This document shows, piece after piece, positions 18,630 to 27,719 of a stretch of DNA of 64,000 nt (positions within the stretch are counted from its first letter, which is position 1; each line of letters opens with the position of its first letter). The position numbers were made by a program, and so were the translations under genes. The notes beneath the pieces were generated by a model. It had not been told where the DNA came from. It was given only the letters and a program-made list of their open reading frames with translations, and made no database searches. This DNA comes from Pseudomonas benzenivorans. Its GTDB lineage: Bacteria; Pseudomonadota; Gammaproteobacteria; Pseudomonadales; Pseudomonadaceae. The stretch lies in the NCBI RefSeq assembly GCF_900100495.1, contig NZ_FNCT01000005.1, positions 158,808 to 222,807 on the forward strand, in the 5' to 3' direction.

Positions 18630-19712
18630 CGTATCGAGATCCAACCACGCTGGCGCTTCCACCAGAGCGACGGCAGCACCCTCGACCCCCAGGGCCTGGA
18701 GCTGCTGCAGGCGGTGCACGAAACCGGCAAGCTGACCGAGGCCGCCGCCCGAGTCGGCTATTCCTATCGCCACGCCTGGAACCTGCTGGGCAAGTGGCAG
18801 GAATTCTTCGGCAGTCCGCTGATCGAGCTGCAGCGCGGCAAGGGCGCCCGCCTCACCGCGCTGGGGGAGAAACTGCTGCGCGCCGACCAGCGCATCAGCG
18901 CGCGGCTGACCCCGCAACTGGACAACCTCGCCGGCGAGCTGGAGGTCGAACTGAACCGCGCGCTGCAGGCCACCCGCCCCGGCCTGCGCATCCACGCCAG
19001 CCACGGCTTCGCCGTGGCGGCGCTGCGCGAATGGCTGGAACAGGACAGCCGCTGGCAATGGGAGCTGCAGTTTCGCAGCGGGGTCGAGGCGATGCTCTCG
19101 CTGCAGCGCCAGGACTGCGACCTGGCCGGCCTGCACGTGCCGGCCGGGCCGCTCGGCGCGCTGGCCATGGCGCGCATCCAGCCCTGGCTGCGCGCCGAGC
19201 ACCGGGTGATCACCTTCGTCGTGCGCACCCAGGGGCTGATCCTCGCGCCGGGCAATCCGTTGGGTATCGTCGGGCTGGCCGACCTGCAGCGCCCCGGCCT
19301 GCGCCTGGTCAACCGCGAACAGGGCTCGGGCACGCGCATGCTGCTGGAAAGCCTGCTACAGCAAGCGCAGATCGACAGCGCCAGCATCGGCGGCTTCCAT
19401 AACGAGGAATACACCCATGCCGCGGTGGCCGCCTATGTCGCCAGCGGCATGGCCGACGCCGGCTTCGGCGTGGAGGCGGCGGCGCGGATGTTCGGCCTGG
19501 CCTTCATCCCCCTGGCCCGCGAGCACTACTGCCTGCTCTGCCACCAGGACAGCCTGGCGCTGCCGGCCATGGGCGCGCTGCTCGAAGTGCTGCAGCACCC
19601 GCAGTTCCAGGCGCGCATCGGCCAGCTGCCGGGCTATGCCCTGAGCCGCCCCGGCGAGGTGCTGCCGCTGGCCCAGGCGCTGGAGCTGTGGGGCAAGGAG
19701 AGTCTGTTGTAG
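18624..19712 (+). CDS. fdsR: FdsR-like transcriptional regulator (ModE-type HTH plus molybdate-binding-like domain)
   Basis: A 362-residue regulator. The N-terminal winged helix (residues ~20-100) has the LysR/ModE signature KLTEAAARVGYSYRHAWNLL. The C-terminal ~230 residues form a periplasmic-binding-protein-like domain of the molybdate-binding COG1910 type, including NREQGSGTRMLLESLL. FdsR of Cupriavidus necator is a LysR-type regulator of the fds operon; the divergent position supports the same job here, with formate or molybdate as possible signals. The ribosome site is poor, and the start codon lies inside a candidate operator. Confidence 0.82.
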   Translation: MIRIEIQPRWRFHQSDGSTLDPQGLELLQAVHETGKLTEAAARVGYSYRHAWNLLGKWQEFFGSPLIELQRGKGARLTALGEKLLRADQRISARLTPQLDNLAGELEVELNRALQATRPGLRIHASHGFAVAALREWLEQDSRWQWELQFRSGVEAMLSLQRQDCDLAGLHVPAGPLGALAMARIQPWLRAEHRVITFVVRTQGLILAPGNPLGIVGLADLQRPGLRLVNREQGSGTRMLLESLLQQAQIDSASIGGFHNEEYTHAAVAAYVASGMADAGFGVEAAARMFGLAFIPLAREHYCLLCHQDSLALPAMGALLEVLQHPQFQARIGQLPGYALSRPGEVLPLAQALELWGKESLL

Positions 19713-19738
19713 ACCGGGGGAGGACACGGGTAACGCTT

Positions 19739-20100
19739 GGTGCGCACGGCCTAGGCGGCCCCGCACACCCTACGGCCTGTGACATCGAATTCGGAGGCCG
19801 GGACGACGCCTATTCGTAGGGTGCGCCGCGCGCACCGGCTTTCGCGGCTGAGGCAGCCCCGCGCACCCTCCAGGTCATAGCCGCTGCCGACTGCGCCATG
19901 GCCGAGGACTCGACCAGGAAATCGCCCGCAAACAGGACACACCAAGAAGCCTCAGACCGCCACTGCCCTGCCAAGTTCTCCCCTTAAAACAAATAGTTGC
20001 CAACCGTGAACAAAGTCGCGCAACTCGTCGGCAGGCACTTGCGCGCAAGGCGGCCGGAGCCGAGGATCGCGACCATTTCCACACAGAGACGCTCCTTGCC
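19739..20100. other. Gap with two GTAGGGTGCGC-type repeats before the glycine-zipper gene
   Basis: This 388-bp gene-free stretch (from 19713) contains composite palindromes at 19739-19775 and 19817-19870, each with an inserted GGCC-type arm. The last ~120 bp before 20101 is less GC-rich, so it probably carries the promoter of the next gene. No clear -35/-10 pair is assigned. Confidence 0.6.
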
Positions 20101-20577
20101 ATGAAGTATTCCTCGATCCTCCTGTTGTCCCTGGGCCTGGCCAGCGGCGCCGCACTCGCCGGCAATACCGAGGCCGGTGTCGGCGGTGCGCTCGGCGGCG
20201 TGCTCGGCACCATGGTCGGCCAGCAGGTCGGCGGCAGTACCGGTGCCACCATCGGCGCCGGCGTCGGCGGCGCGGCCGGTGGCGCGGTCGGCGCGGATCG
20301 CGGCAGCCGCACCGAGGCGGCGATCGGCGGCGGCCTCGGCGCCGCCGGCGGCCAGGTGATCGGCAGCCAGGTGGGCGGCTCGACCGGCGGCCTGATCGGC
20401 GCCGGTATCGGCGGCGCGGTCGGCGGCGCCCTGGGCAATGAGTACGGCGACGGCGACCGTCGCGACGGTGGCGGTCGCCATTACGATGGCGGCCGCTACT
20501 ACGATGGCGGCCACTACCACGACGGCCACCCCGGCCTCGCCCTCGGTCACAAGAAGCACAAGCACAAGCACCACTGA
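20101..20577 (+). CDS. Secreted glycine-zipper protein with His-rich tail
   Basis: A 158-residue protein with a clear Sec signal peptide (MKYSSILLLSLGLASGAALA, cleavage after ALA). Residues ~25-120 are a run of glycine-zipper repeats of the GGxxGxxxGxxxGG kind, alternating with Gln/Ser/Thr and predicted to form a 2TM-type hairpin in the envelope. The last ~35 residues are rich in His, Asp, Tyr and Lys (HYDGGRYYDGGHYHDGHP, then KKHKHKHH) and look metal-binding. Related small Pseudomonas proteins are annotated glycine zipper family; the function is unknown. It stands alone, convergent with the next gene. Confidence 0.8.
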   Translation: MKYSSILLLSLGLASGAALAGNTEAGVGGALGGVLGTMVGQQVGGSTGATIGAGVGGAAGGAVGADRGSRTEAAIGGGLGAAGGQVIGSQVGGSTGGLIGAGIGGAVGGALGNEYGDGDRRDGGGRHYDGGRYYDGGHYHDGHPGLALGHKKHKHKHH

Positions 20578-20614
20578 GTGGCCGGGACTTCCCTCGGCTG
20601 GGCCAGCGCGTAGG

Positions 20615-20640
20615 CGGTCATCCCAGCCTGGGGATGACCG
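20615..20640. terminator. Hairpin between convergent genes
   Basis: A perfect 10-bp stem CGGTCATCCC/GGGATGACCG with a 6-nt loop, located 38 bp after the glycine-zipper stop and before the 3' end of the opposing gene. It lacks a T tract. Confidence 0.5.
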
Positions 20641-20713
20641 GCGATTCGCGGCCAGGGGCGCAGCGTCCGCACGCCCCGGCGCCCATGCACCCGGCCAGCC
20701 GCGCGTCCCCTCC

Positions 20714-23557
20714 TCACTGCGCCGGTAGCAGCCGCTCCGCCTCGTCCAGTTGCTCCAGCAGCAGCGTGCGCGCCCGATCGCGCAGCGCGATGGCATCCCG
20801 CCAGTCGCAGCCCTCCGCCAATTGCGGCGCGCAGACATTCACCCGCAGTTCGCTGCGGTGCGGGAACCATTGGCCGTCCCGCAGCGCCATGCGCGTGCCG
20901 CCGATCGCCACCGGCAGCAGCGGCACCGCGGCGCGCGCGGCGAGGACGAAGGCACCCAGGCGGAACGGCAACAGGCCCGTCTCGCGGGTCAGCGTCCCCT
21001 CGGGGAAGAACACCAGCGACTGCCCGCCCTGCAGCACCGCAGCCAGCCGTTCGGCATCCTCGGTGCTGCGTTGCGGGTCGAAGCGCTCGACGAAGCAGGC
21101 ACCGAGCTTGCGCAGGAAGCGCCCGGCGATGCGCTGGGCGGCCAGCTCGCGCTTGGCGACGAAGCTGAACTCGGCCGGCAGCACCGCGCACAGGGCCACC
21201 CCGTCCAGGTAGCTGGCGTGGTTGGCGACCAGCACGCACACCTCCTGGCCGCGCAACTGCTCCAGGCCCGCAGCCTGCACCGGCATGCCGACCAGGCGCA
21301 GGAACAGCCGCGCCGCGCCGCGGGTCAGCCGCCGGCACCAGTCGCGGCGCGGCAATAGCGCCACCGCCAACCAGGTCAGGCTGGCGATCGGCAGCAGCAC
21401 GGCCCAGAAATAACCGGCATAGGCCAGCGCCCACAGGCTGCGCGCGGAGCGTCCGAGCTGGCCACGGGCGGCCGCCAGCAGCAGGCGCAGCAGCTGGCGC
21501 CAGACCGCGCGGCCCGGCTGGCCGAGCTCGCCGCGCTCGTACAGCTCGCGGCTGGCGGCGCGGCGGATCTTGCCGCTGGAGGTCTTCAGCACGCTGTGCG
21601 GTGGCGCCAGGACAATCTCGTCCGGCGGTACGCCGCCGACCTCGAGGGCGACCCGGTTGATCGCCGCGCGCAGCCGTTGCCGGGCGGCCGGGTCCTCTTC
21701 GTAGGTCTCCGCCAGCACCACCAGCCGCTCGCTGCCGCTGGCCGGATCGCTGCTGCCGAATGCCGCCACACAACCCTTGCGCAGCCCCGGCAGGTTGCCG
21801 ACGGCCACCTCCAGATCGTAGGGGTAGATGTTGCGGCCGCCGCGGATGATCAGGTCCTTGACCCGTCCGCTGATATACACCTCGCCGGCGGCCTTGTAGG
21901 CCAGGTCGAGCGAGTCGAACCACTCACCGTGCTGCACCCGCCGGCCTTCCTGCGGGTTGCGGAAGTAGCCGCGGGTGGTCGACGGCCCCTTGAACTGCAG
22001 ATGGCCCTCGGTGCGCTCGGGCAACTCGACGCCGCTGCCATCGACGATGCGGATCTGGTGCCCCGGCAGCGGCCGCCCGCTGGCGACGAAACGCAGCACG
22101 TCGGTGGCCTCAGGGTCGGCCGGCAACGCCCTGCCGCTGGCCTGGAACGGCTCGCGCTGCACCCGGTCGACCAGCGGGCCGCGGCCCAGCGGCGGGAAGG
22201 CGGTGCCCAGGGTCGACTCGGCCAGCCCGTACACCGGCATCTGCGTGTTCGCCGCCAGGCCATAGGCGGCGAAGCGCTCGGCGAAACGCTGCAGGGTGTC
22301 CGGGTTGACCGGCTCGGCGCCATTGAGCACCAGGCGCCAGCAACTCAGGTCCAGCCCCTCGAGGGCAGCCGCGTCGATCTTGCTCAGGCACAGTTCGTAG
22401 GCGAAGTTCGGCGCCGCCGAGAGGGTGCCGCGGTAGCGGTGGATGACCCACAGCCAGCGCGCCGGCCGCGCCAGGAACGCCAGCGGCGACATCAGCACCA
22501 GCGGGAATCCGACGTACAGGCTGCCGAACCAGGCGCCGATCAGCCCCATGTCGTGGTACATCGGCAGCCAGCTGACGAACACGTCGTCGGCGCTGACCTG
22601 CAGCACCTGGCGCATCGCCCGCAGGTTGACCAGCAGGTTGGCGTGACTGACGATCACCCCTTTCGGCTGGCCGGTGCTGCCCGAGGTGTACTGCAGGAAC
22701 GCGATGTCCTGCGCCTGGCACGGCGCGGCGACCAGGCCGCCGGGTTCGGCGCTGAGCTCGGCGACTTCGACGATCGCCTTCAGGCTCGGCACCAGCGGCT
22801 TGAGCAGCCGGGCGAACAGCTTGGCTTGCGCCAGGGTGATCAGCATCGAGGCCTCGGCATTGCCGAGAATGCCGGCCTGGCGGCGCAGGTGGTCCTCGAT
22901 CTGCGACAGGCGCACGGGCGGGTAGATCGGCACCGGCACCCCGCCGGCGAGGAGGATGCCGAAGAAGCCATAGAGAAAATCCCGCCCGGTCGGCAGCATC
23001 AGCGCCACCCGCTGGCCGACCCGCAGGCCGCGCCGCTGCAGGCCCACGGCCACCGCCGTGGCGCCGGCCTGGAGGGCCGCGTAGCTGATGTCCTGGCTGT
23101 CGTCGCTGTCACCCAGCAGGCGCACATGGATGCGCTGCGGATGCTGGCGCACGTGCCAGTCGAGCACCTCGACCAGGGTCTGCGCCTGCTCCGGCGCCAG
23201 CCGGTCGCTCGGGCTGGTCTGCCAGTGCTCATCGACCGCCGGCACGGCGGGCGCCCCACCGTCGGCCAGGCGCGGCAGGTGCTGCAGCAGCGCCCGGAGG
23301 ATGTCGTCGGGGGTTTCCGCCTCGGCGAACAGTTGCTGCGGCAGGCGCACGCCGAACTCGCGCTCGATGCGCGACCAGAGTTCTACCCGGGTCAGGCTGT
23401 CCAGCCCCAGGTCGCGGTCGAGTGCGCTGTGCAGGCCGACCTGAAGCGTGGCCTGCGGCCTGACTTCGGCCAAGGTTTGCCGGACCAGGCCCAAGAGTGT
23501 CCGCGCCACCCTCTCGGGGTCCGGCTTGATGCGGGATGCTTCCGGCAGACGGGCCAT
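20714..23557 (-). CDS. ACP / acyl-AMP ligase / PlsC-acyltransferase fusion
   Basis: A 947-residue trifunctional protein. Residues ~15-95 form a phosphopantetheine carrier domain with attachment Ser54 in LGLDSLTRVEL. Residues ~120-650 are a fatty-acyl-AMP-ligase-type adenylation domain (YTSGSTGQPKGV at 290-301, YGLAESTLG, SGRVKDLIIRGGRNIYPYD, and a KTSSGKIRR lysine motif). A hydrophobic linker is followed by a PlsC/LPLAT domain with NHASYLD (from 779, His780 catalytic) and FPEGT (from 851). The layout suggests that a free fatty acid is activated, loaded on the built-in carrier and transferred to an acceptor at the membrane. The acceptor is unknown. The start has GAGGAG 6 nt upstream. Confidence 0.85.
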   Translation of the reverse strand: MARLPEASRIKPDPERVARTLLGLVRQTLAEVRPQATLQVGLHSALDRDLGLDSLTRVELWSRIEREFGVRLPQQLFAEAETPDDILRALLQHLPRLADGGAPAVPAVDEHWQTSPSDRLAPEQAQTLVEVLDWHVRQHPQRIHVRLLGDSDDSQDISYAALQAGATAVAVGLQRRGLRVGQRVALMLPTGRDFLYGFFGILLAGGVPVPIYPPVRLSQIEDHLRRQAGILGNAEASMLITLAQAKLFARLLKPLVPSLKAIVEVAELSAEPGGLVAAPCQAQDIAFLQYTSGSTGQPKGVIVSHANLLVNLRAMRQVLQVSADDVFVSWLPMYHDMGLIGAWFGSLYVGFPLVLMSPLAFLARPARWLWVIHRYRGTLSAAPNFAYELCLSKIDAAALEGLDLSCWRLVLNGAEPVNPDTLQRFAERFAAYGLAANTQMPVYGLAESTLGTAFPPLGRGPLVDRVQREPFQASGRALPADPEATDVLRFVASGRPLPGHQIRIVDGSGVELPERTEGHLQFKGPSTTRGYFRNPQEGRRVQHGEWFDSLDLAYKAAGEVYISGRVKDLIIRGGRNIYPYDLEVAVGNLPGLRKGCVAAFGSSDPASGSERLVVLAETYEEDPAARQRLRAAINRVALEVGGVPPDEIVLAPPHSVLKTSSGKIRRAASRELYERGELGQPGRAVWRQLLRLLLAAARGQLGRSARSLWALAYAGYFWAVLLPIASLTWLAVALLPRRDWCRRLTRGAARLFLRLVGMPVQAAGLEQLRGQEVCVLVANHASYLDGVALCAVLPAEFSFVAKRELAAQRIAGRFLRKLGACFVERFDPQRSTEDAERLAAVLQGGQSLVFFPEGTLTRETGLLPFRLGAFVLAARAAVPLLPVAIGGTRMALRDGQWFPHRSELRVNVCAPQLAEGCDWRDAIALRDRARTLLLEQLDEAERLLPAQ

Positions 23558-23715
23558 CGACAGCTCCTCGCGGGACAGAACAGCGGGTCGGGACTTCGCG
23601 TGCTTCCATTATACGCCGCCGTGCGTCCGCCCCCGCCGAGCCGGAACCCGCCGCGCCGGCTTACCGAGCTAAGCTGTGCTGAGCCACCTGCCGGAGTGCG
23701 CCCCGGAGAGCCGAG

Positions 23716-25005
23716 ATGTCAGCCAGCCTTGCCCCTGGAGTCAGCCGCCGCGAAGCCTGGGCCTGGGCGATGTACGACTTCGCCAACTCCGGCTACACCA
23801 CGGTGGTGATCACTGCGGTGTTCAACGCCTACTTCGTCAGCGTGGTGGCCGGTGGCGCCAGCTGGGCCACCCTGGCCTGGACCAGCGCGATCGGCCTGTC
23901 CTACGCCCTGATCATCCTGACCGCACCGCTGCTCGGCGCCTACGCCGACGCCTACGCCTGCAAGAAGCGCCTGCTGCTGTTCTGCACCCTCGGCTGCGTC
24001 GCCGGCACCGCCGCCCTGGCGCTGGCCGGGCCGGGCGCGCTGGGCGTGGCCGTGCTGTTCATCGTGCTGTCCAACCTGTGCTTCGGCAGCGGCGAGAACC
24101 TGATCGCCGCCTTCCTCCCGGAAATCGCCCGCGAAGAGGCCATCGGCCGGGTTTCCGGCTGGGGCTGGAGCCTGGGCTATCTCGGCGGCCTGCTCAGCCT
24201 CGGCGCCAGCCTGGCCTATGTCAGCTGGGCGCAGGCCCGCGGCCAGACGGCGGCGCAATTCGTGCCGGTGTGCATGCTGCTCACCGCTGCGCTGTTCGCC
24301 CTGGCCAGCCTGCCGACCTTCCTGTTGCTGCGCGAGCGCAGCCGCCCGCAGCTGCAAGCCGGCGCCAGCCACAGCGTGCGGGTGGCCTTCGCCCGCTTCG
24401 CCCAGACGGTCCGCGAAGCCAGGCGCTATCGCGACCTGCTGCGCTTTCTCGCCTGCACCCTGTGTTACCAGGCCGGGATCGCCGCGGTGGTCACCCTGGC
24501 CGCCATCTATGCCGACCAGGCCATGGGCTTCAGCACCAAGGACACCCTCAAGCTGATCCTGCTGGTGAACGTCACCGCCGCGCTCGGCGCCCTGCTGTTC
24601 GGCTACGTGCAGGACCGCCTCGGCCACCTCGCCACCCTGACCCTGACCCTGCTCGGCTGGCTGCTGATGGTCGGCCTGGCCTGGGCCGCCGAAGGGCCGC
24701 CGCTGTTCTGGCTGGCGGCGAATATCGCCGGCCTGTGCATGGGCGCCAGCCAGTCGGCCGGGCGCGCCATCGTCGGCCTGCTGGCTCCGCCGACGCGGCG
24801 CGCGGAGTTCTATGGCCTGTGGGGCCAGGCGGTGAAGCTGTCGTCGATCATCGGTCCGATGACCTACGGTTTGACCAGTTGGCTGAGCGCCGGCGACCAC
24901 CGCCTGGCGATGCTGATAACCGGCAGCTACTTCGCGCTCGGCCTGCTGATCCTCGCCAGCGTCAACCTCAAGCGCGGCCGCCGCGCGGCGCTGGCCGAGC
25001 TGTAG
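23716..25005 (+). CDS. MFS transporter, UMF1 / Atg22-like family
   Basis: A 429-residue, 12-TM major facilitator. The N-terminus has the family signature AWAMYDFANSGYTTVV and an early acidic loop (AYADAYACKKR), characteristic of the UMF1 group. Substrates of bacterial members are not established; amino-acid efflux by yeast Atg22 is the nearest known role. The start ATG at 23716 has GGAGAG upstream. It is divergent from the ACP/ligase/PlsC fusion and convergent, with a gap of only 6 bp, with the next gene. Confidence 0.87.
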   Translation: MSASLAPGVSRREAWAWAMYDFANSGYTTVVITAVFNAYFVSVVAGGASWATLAWTSAIGLSYALIILTAPLLGAYADAYACKKRLLLFCTLGCVAGTAALALAGPGALGVAVLFIVLSNLCFGSGENLIAAFLPEIAREEAIGRVSGWGWSLGYLGGLLSLGASLAYVSWAQARGQTAAQFVPVCMLLTAALFALASLPTFLLLRERSRPQLQAGASHSVRVAFARFAQTVREARRYRDLLRFLACTLCYQAGIAAVVTLAAIYADQAMGFSTKDTLKLILLVNVTAALGALLFGYVQDRLGHLATLTLTLLGWLLMVGLAWAAEGPPLFWLAANIAGLCMGASQSAGRAIVGLLAPPTRRAEFYGLWGQAVKLSSIIGPMTYGLTSWLSAGDHRLAMLITGSYFALGLLILASVNLKRGRRAALAEL

Positions 25006-25011
25006 GCGCGG

Positions 25012-25827
25012 TCAGCGCCTGGCGTCGACCATCCACGGCTCGTGGCGGCGACCGAACGCCACCTGCACCCGCACCCTCGGCCCCTCCTCGCGATAGCCGC
25101 CACCCGGCTGCCAGCCGGCGAACACCCCGCGCAGGGCATGCGGCACGCCGATGCGCGGGCTCTCCGGGTAGACCGCCGCGCTAAAGCGCCGCTGCCCGGG
25201 CTGGCCGGCGCTTTCATAGGGTTTCAGCCGCCCGGCCAGCAACAGGTAGCGCTGGCGGTCAGGGTAAGCCTGGCGCAACGCCTGGGCATCGAGCCCGGCA
25301 TCGACCAGGAACAGGCGGCTGGCATGGCGTTCTTCCTGGGTCAGCTGCTCCTGGCGGCCGTCGCGCTGGCGCTGCAACTCCCGGTCCTGCGGACGTGCCT
25401 GCACACGCTCCTGCGCCTCGGCCAGCGCCTGGCGCGCCCGATCCAGCTGGCGCCGGTAGGCCGGGCCGTCGAGTTCCAGCACCAGCAGGACCGGGCGCGC
25501 CAGCTGCCGGCTGAGACGCCGCGGCCAGTCGTCCGCGGCGGACTCCGGCAAGCGAAAGCCCAACGCGCGCAGCTTGTCCTCGCTCAGCCAGTCGAGCTGC
25601 CAGCTCTCGTCGGCGCGCCGCCACACCAGCTCCAGGCGCAGGCCGCTGTTTTCCTCGTGCCCCAGCCAGTCGCCGTAGGGCAGGCGCAGCTCGCGCTCGC
25701 TCAGGGTCAGGCGGCTCTCGGGTTCGCCGCTGCGGTTGTAGTAGACCCCGGCGAGGGCCACGGCGTTGCTCAGCAGAATCAGGCCGAGGCCCAGCCACAG
25801 GCGCCGGCGCGTGCTCTGCGCGTTCAT
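25012..25827 (-). CDS. DUF4824-type membrane-anchored protein
   Basis: A 271-residue protein with one N-terminal membrane segment (LWLGLGLILLSNAVALAGVY) and a large extracytoplasmic domain containing a charged, Gln/Arg-rich coiled-coil-like stretch around residues 130-170. It resembles the DUF4824 proteins that follow DUF2157 genes in Pseudomonas; function unknown. The start at 25827 overlaps the upstream stop by 4 bp (ATGA). An in-frame extension through the upstream gene's region is a shadow frame. Confidence 0.75.
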   Translation of the reverse strand: MNAQSTRRRLWLGLGLILLSNAVALAGVYYNRSGEPESRLTLSERELRLPYGDWLGHEENSGLRLELVWRRADESWQLDWLSEDKLRALGFRLPESAADDWPRRLSRQLARPVLLVLELDGPAYRRQLDRARQALAEAQERVQARPQDRELQRQRDGRQEQLTQEERHASRLFLVDAGLDAQALRQAYPDRQRYLLLAGRLKPYESAGQPGQRRFSAAVYPESPRIGVPHALRGVFAGWQPGGGYREEGPRVRVQVAFGRRHEPWMVDARR

Positions 25828-26891
25828 TGCGCACCGCCCTGGGCGCTTCTGCGCCAGCGTTGCAGCAGCACCAGGAGCAGCAGCGAGAGCAGCCCCAGCA
25901 GCAGGAAGAACAGGTACTTGGGCAGCAGCTGCCACCACCAGTCGAACAGCTTGGCGTAGAGGAAGATCACCGCGAACAGCAGGCCGATGTTCACCAGCTC
26001 CGCCCAGCCACGGCGAATGCCCTGCCAGATGACCAGTCCGGCGAGGGGAAAGCTGAGCAGTTGGTAGAGGGCCTCGATAGTCCCGCTCGACCAGGGCAGG
26101 TAGCTGCTGGCCCCCCAGTAGGACAACAGCAGCAGCGGGACGAACAGGAACAGCAGCGCCATGCCGCGGTACAGGCTGGCGAAGCCGCTGTAGCGCGACT
26201 GCTCGAACAGCTGCGGCACGGCCAACAGCAGCAGCGCCACCGGCAGGAAGTTCTCCGGCCGCTGCCCCACCGAGAGCCAGTAGAAGCCGCCCCAGGCGTT
26301 GCAGCGAATCGCGACGAACAGCCCCAGGCAGAGCAGGCCGGCGGCCAGCAGCAGGCGCTGCCGGCACTGGTAGGCGAGCAGCACGGCCAGCGCGCCCCAG
26401 GGCAGCAGGGCCTTGTCCGAGGGGGTGATGTTGAAGATCTGCCCGAGCATGCTCAGGTTCAGCACGAAGCAGACGAAGCACAGCAGCGCCGCCAGCTTGG
26501 CGTAGTAGCCGGAACCGTCGTGCGCCTGGATCCCGAAGGTCAGCAGCAGGCTGCCGAGCGCGCTGCCGAGCAGGATCGCCACCTGCGCCACCTCGTTGAA
26601 CAGCCCCCAGAACTGGTAGAACAGAAAGAACAGCCCGGCCGCCAGGGCCAGGGCGCCGAACAGCGAGGCGATGCGCATGCCCAGCGACAACTGGCGTGCG
26701 CGCTGGTCGGCATCGATATCCAGGGTCGCGGCGTAATGGCCGAGCAGATGCTGGTGATAGGCACCGATCGCCAGCTGTTGCGACGGCTCCAGGCTGAGCA
26801 CCTGCTCGGCCTGCAACTGCGCCAGCTCCTGCTGGAAGGCGTGAATCCGCTCGACGCGCTGCTGCGCCTGCTCACGGGTGGGGTCGGACAT
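25824..26891 (-). CDS. DUF2157 integral membrane protein
   Basis: A 355-residue protein: a soluble helical N-terminus (~90 residues, Gln/Glu-rich, typical of DUF2157), then about 10 closely spaced hydrophobic helices ending in LFFLLLGLLSLLLLVLL and a basic tail. Its role is not known. The start at 26891 has AAGGAG 5 nt upstream. It forms a two-gene unit with the DUF4824 gene, which suggests that the two work together in the inner membrane. Confidence 0.78.
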   Translation of the reverse strand: MSDPTREQAQQRVERIHAFQQELAQLQAEQVLSLEPSQQLAIGAYHQHLLGHYAATLDIDADQRARQLSLGMRIASLFGALALAAGLFFLFYQFWGLFNEVAQVAILLGSALGSLLLTFGIQAHDGSGYYAKLAALLCFVCFVLNLSMLGQIFNITPSDKALLPWGALAVLLAYQCRQRLLLAAGLLCLGLFVAIRCNAWGGFYWLSVGQRPENFLPVALLLLAVPQLFEQSRYSGFASLYRGMALLFLFVPLLLLSYWGASSYLPWSSGTIEALYQLLSFPLAGLVIWQGIRRGWAELVNIGLLFAVIFLYAKLFDWWWQLLPKYLFFLLLGLLSLLLLVLLQRWRRSAQGGAQ

Positions 26892-26961
26892 GGGCACTCC
26901 TTGGCATGACGACTGCCGACAGCCTAGTGTGACGTTGGCAAATTCACCATGTTTCTGCCGC

Positions 26962-27185
26962 AGGGTGCGCCGTGCGCACCATGACCGCGTGAGTGGTGCA
27001 CGCGGCCTAGGCGCCCCCCGCACTCTACGGGATGGGGCCAGCGCATCGTAGGAGCGGGGGCGACGCCTAGTCCCATGCCCGCGAACCCTGGCCAAGGCAA
27101 CATCCATTCGCGGAACAGCCACCCTCCCTCCAGAGCACTGCAGAGCCGTAGGAGCGGGGGCGACGCCCAGTCCCATGCCCGCGAA
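26962..27185. repeat. Palindrome plus two 100-bp-spaced direct repeats
   Basis: A GTAGGGTGCGC-type composite lies at 26962-27030. Two ~37-bp direct repeats, nearly identical and starting GTAGGAGCGGGGGCGACGCC, sit at 27048-27084 and 27148-27184, exactly 100 bp apart, both carrying the CCATGCCCGCGAA half of the REP family. The rest of the 297-bp gap holds nothing else recognisable. Confidence 0.8.
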
Positions 27186-27188
27186 CAG

Positions 27189-27623
27189 CTATTCCACCCG
27201 CAAGGCCGCCAGCGCCGCGCGCAGCCGCTCGGGGATCGGCACCGGCCGGTTGCTCTGCCGGTCGACGAACACATGGACGAAACGCCCGGCGGCGCAGGCC
27301 TCGTCCTCGCCCTGCTTGAACACCGCCAGCTCGTACTGCACCGAGCTGTTGCCCAGTTTGCCGACCCGCAGGCCGACCTCGATGCGCTCGGGGAAGGCGA
27401 TGGAGGCGAAGTAGTCGCAGCTGGAACTGACGACGAAGCCGACCACCGCGCCCTGGTGGATATCCAGGCCGCCGACCTCGATCAGGTAGGCGTTCACCGC
27501 ACTGTCGAAGTAGCTGTAGTAGGTGACGTTGTTGACGTGGCCGTAGATATCGTTGTCCTGCCAGCGGGTGCCGATCGGCTGGAAGTGCGGGTAGTCGCGG
27601 CGCACATACTGGGGTGGATTCAT
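27189..27623 (-). CDS. Hotdog-fold acyl-CoA thioesterase
   Basis: A 144-residue 4-hydroxybenzoyl-CoA-thioesterase-like protein. The family motif RWQDNDIYGHVNNVTYYSYFD contains the catalytic Asp, and the size fits a single hotdog domain that works as a tetramer. It likely hydrolyses short or medium acyl-CoA. The start at 27623 has AAGGA upstream. It is followed in the cluster by Fe-alcohol dehydrogenase and 3-hydroxyacyl-CoA dehydrogenase, the order remembered from P. aeruginosa PA5185-PA5188. Confidence 0.88.
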   Translation of the reverse strand: MNPPQYVRRDYPHFQPIGTRWQDNDIYGHVNNVTYYSYFDSAVNAYLIEVGGLDIHQGAVVGFVVSSSCDYFASIAFPERIEVGLRVGKLGNSSVQYELAVFKQGEDEACAAGRFVHVFVDRQSNRPVPIPERLRAALAALRVE

Positions 27624-27647
27624 TTGGCGTCCTTGGGTTAGGCAGTG

Positions 27648-27705
27648 GTGCGCGCAGCGCACCCTACGGGTAGGGTGCGCGGGGCCGCCCAGGCCGTGCG
27701 CACCA
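27648..27705. repeat. Back-to-back GTAGGGTGCGC palindromes
   Basis: One unit in inverted orientation (27648-27668) is directly followed by a composite unit with a GGGGCCGCCCAGGCC arm (27670-27705), filling the gap between the thioesterase and the alcohol dehydrogenase genes. Confidence 0.75.
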
Positions 27706-27719
27706 TCGGGAGGCTGGCC

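Noticed and set aside
25012-26481. A 489-codon frame that would join the DUF4824 protein to upstream sequence
   Set aside because: The first ~217 codons are the wrong frame of the DUF2157 gene. The true start at 25827 overlaps that gene's stop by 4 bp.
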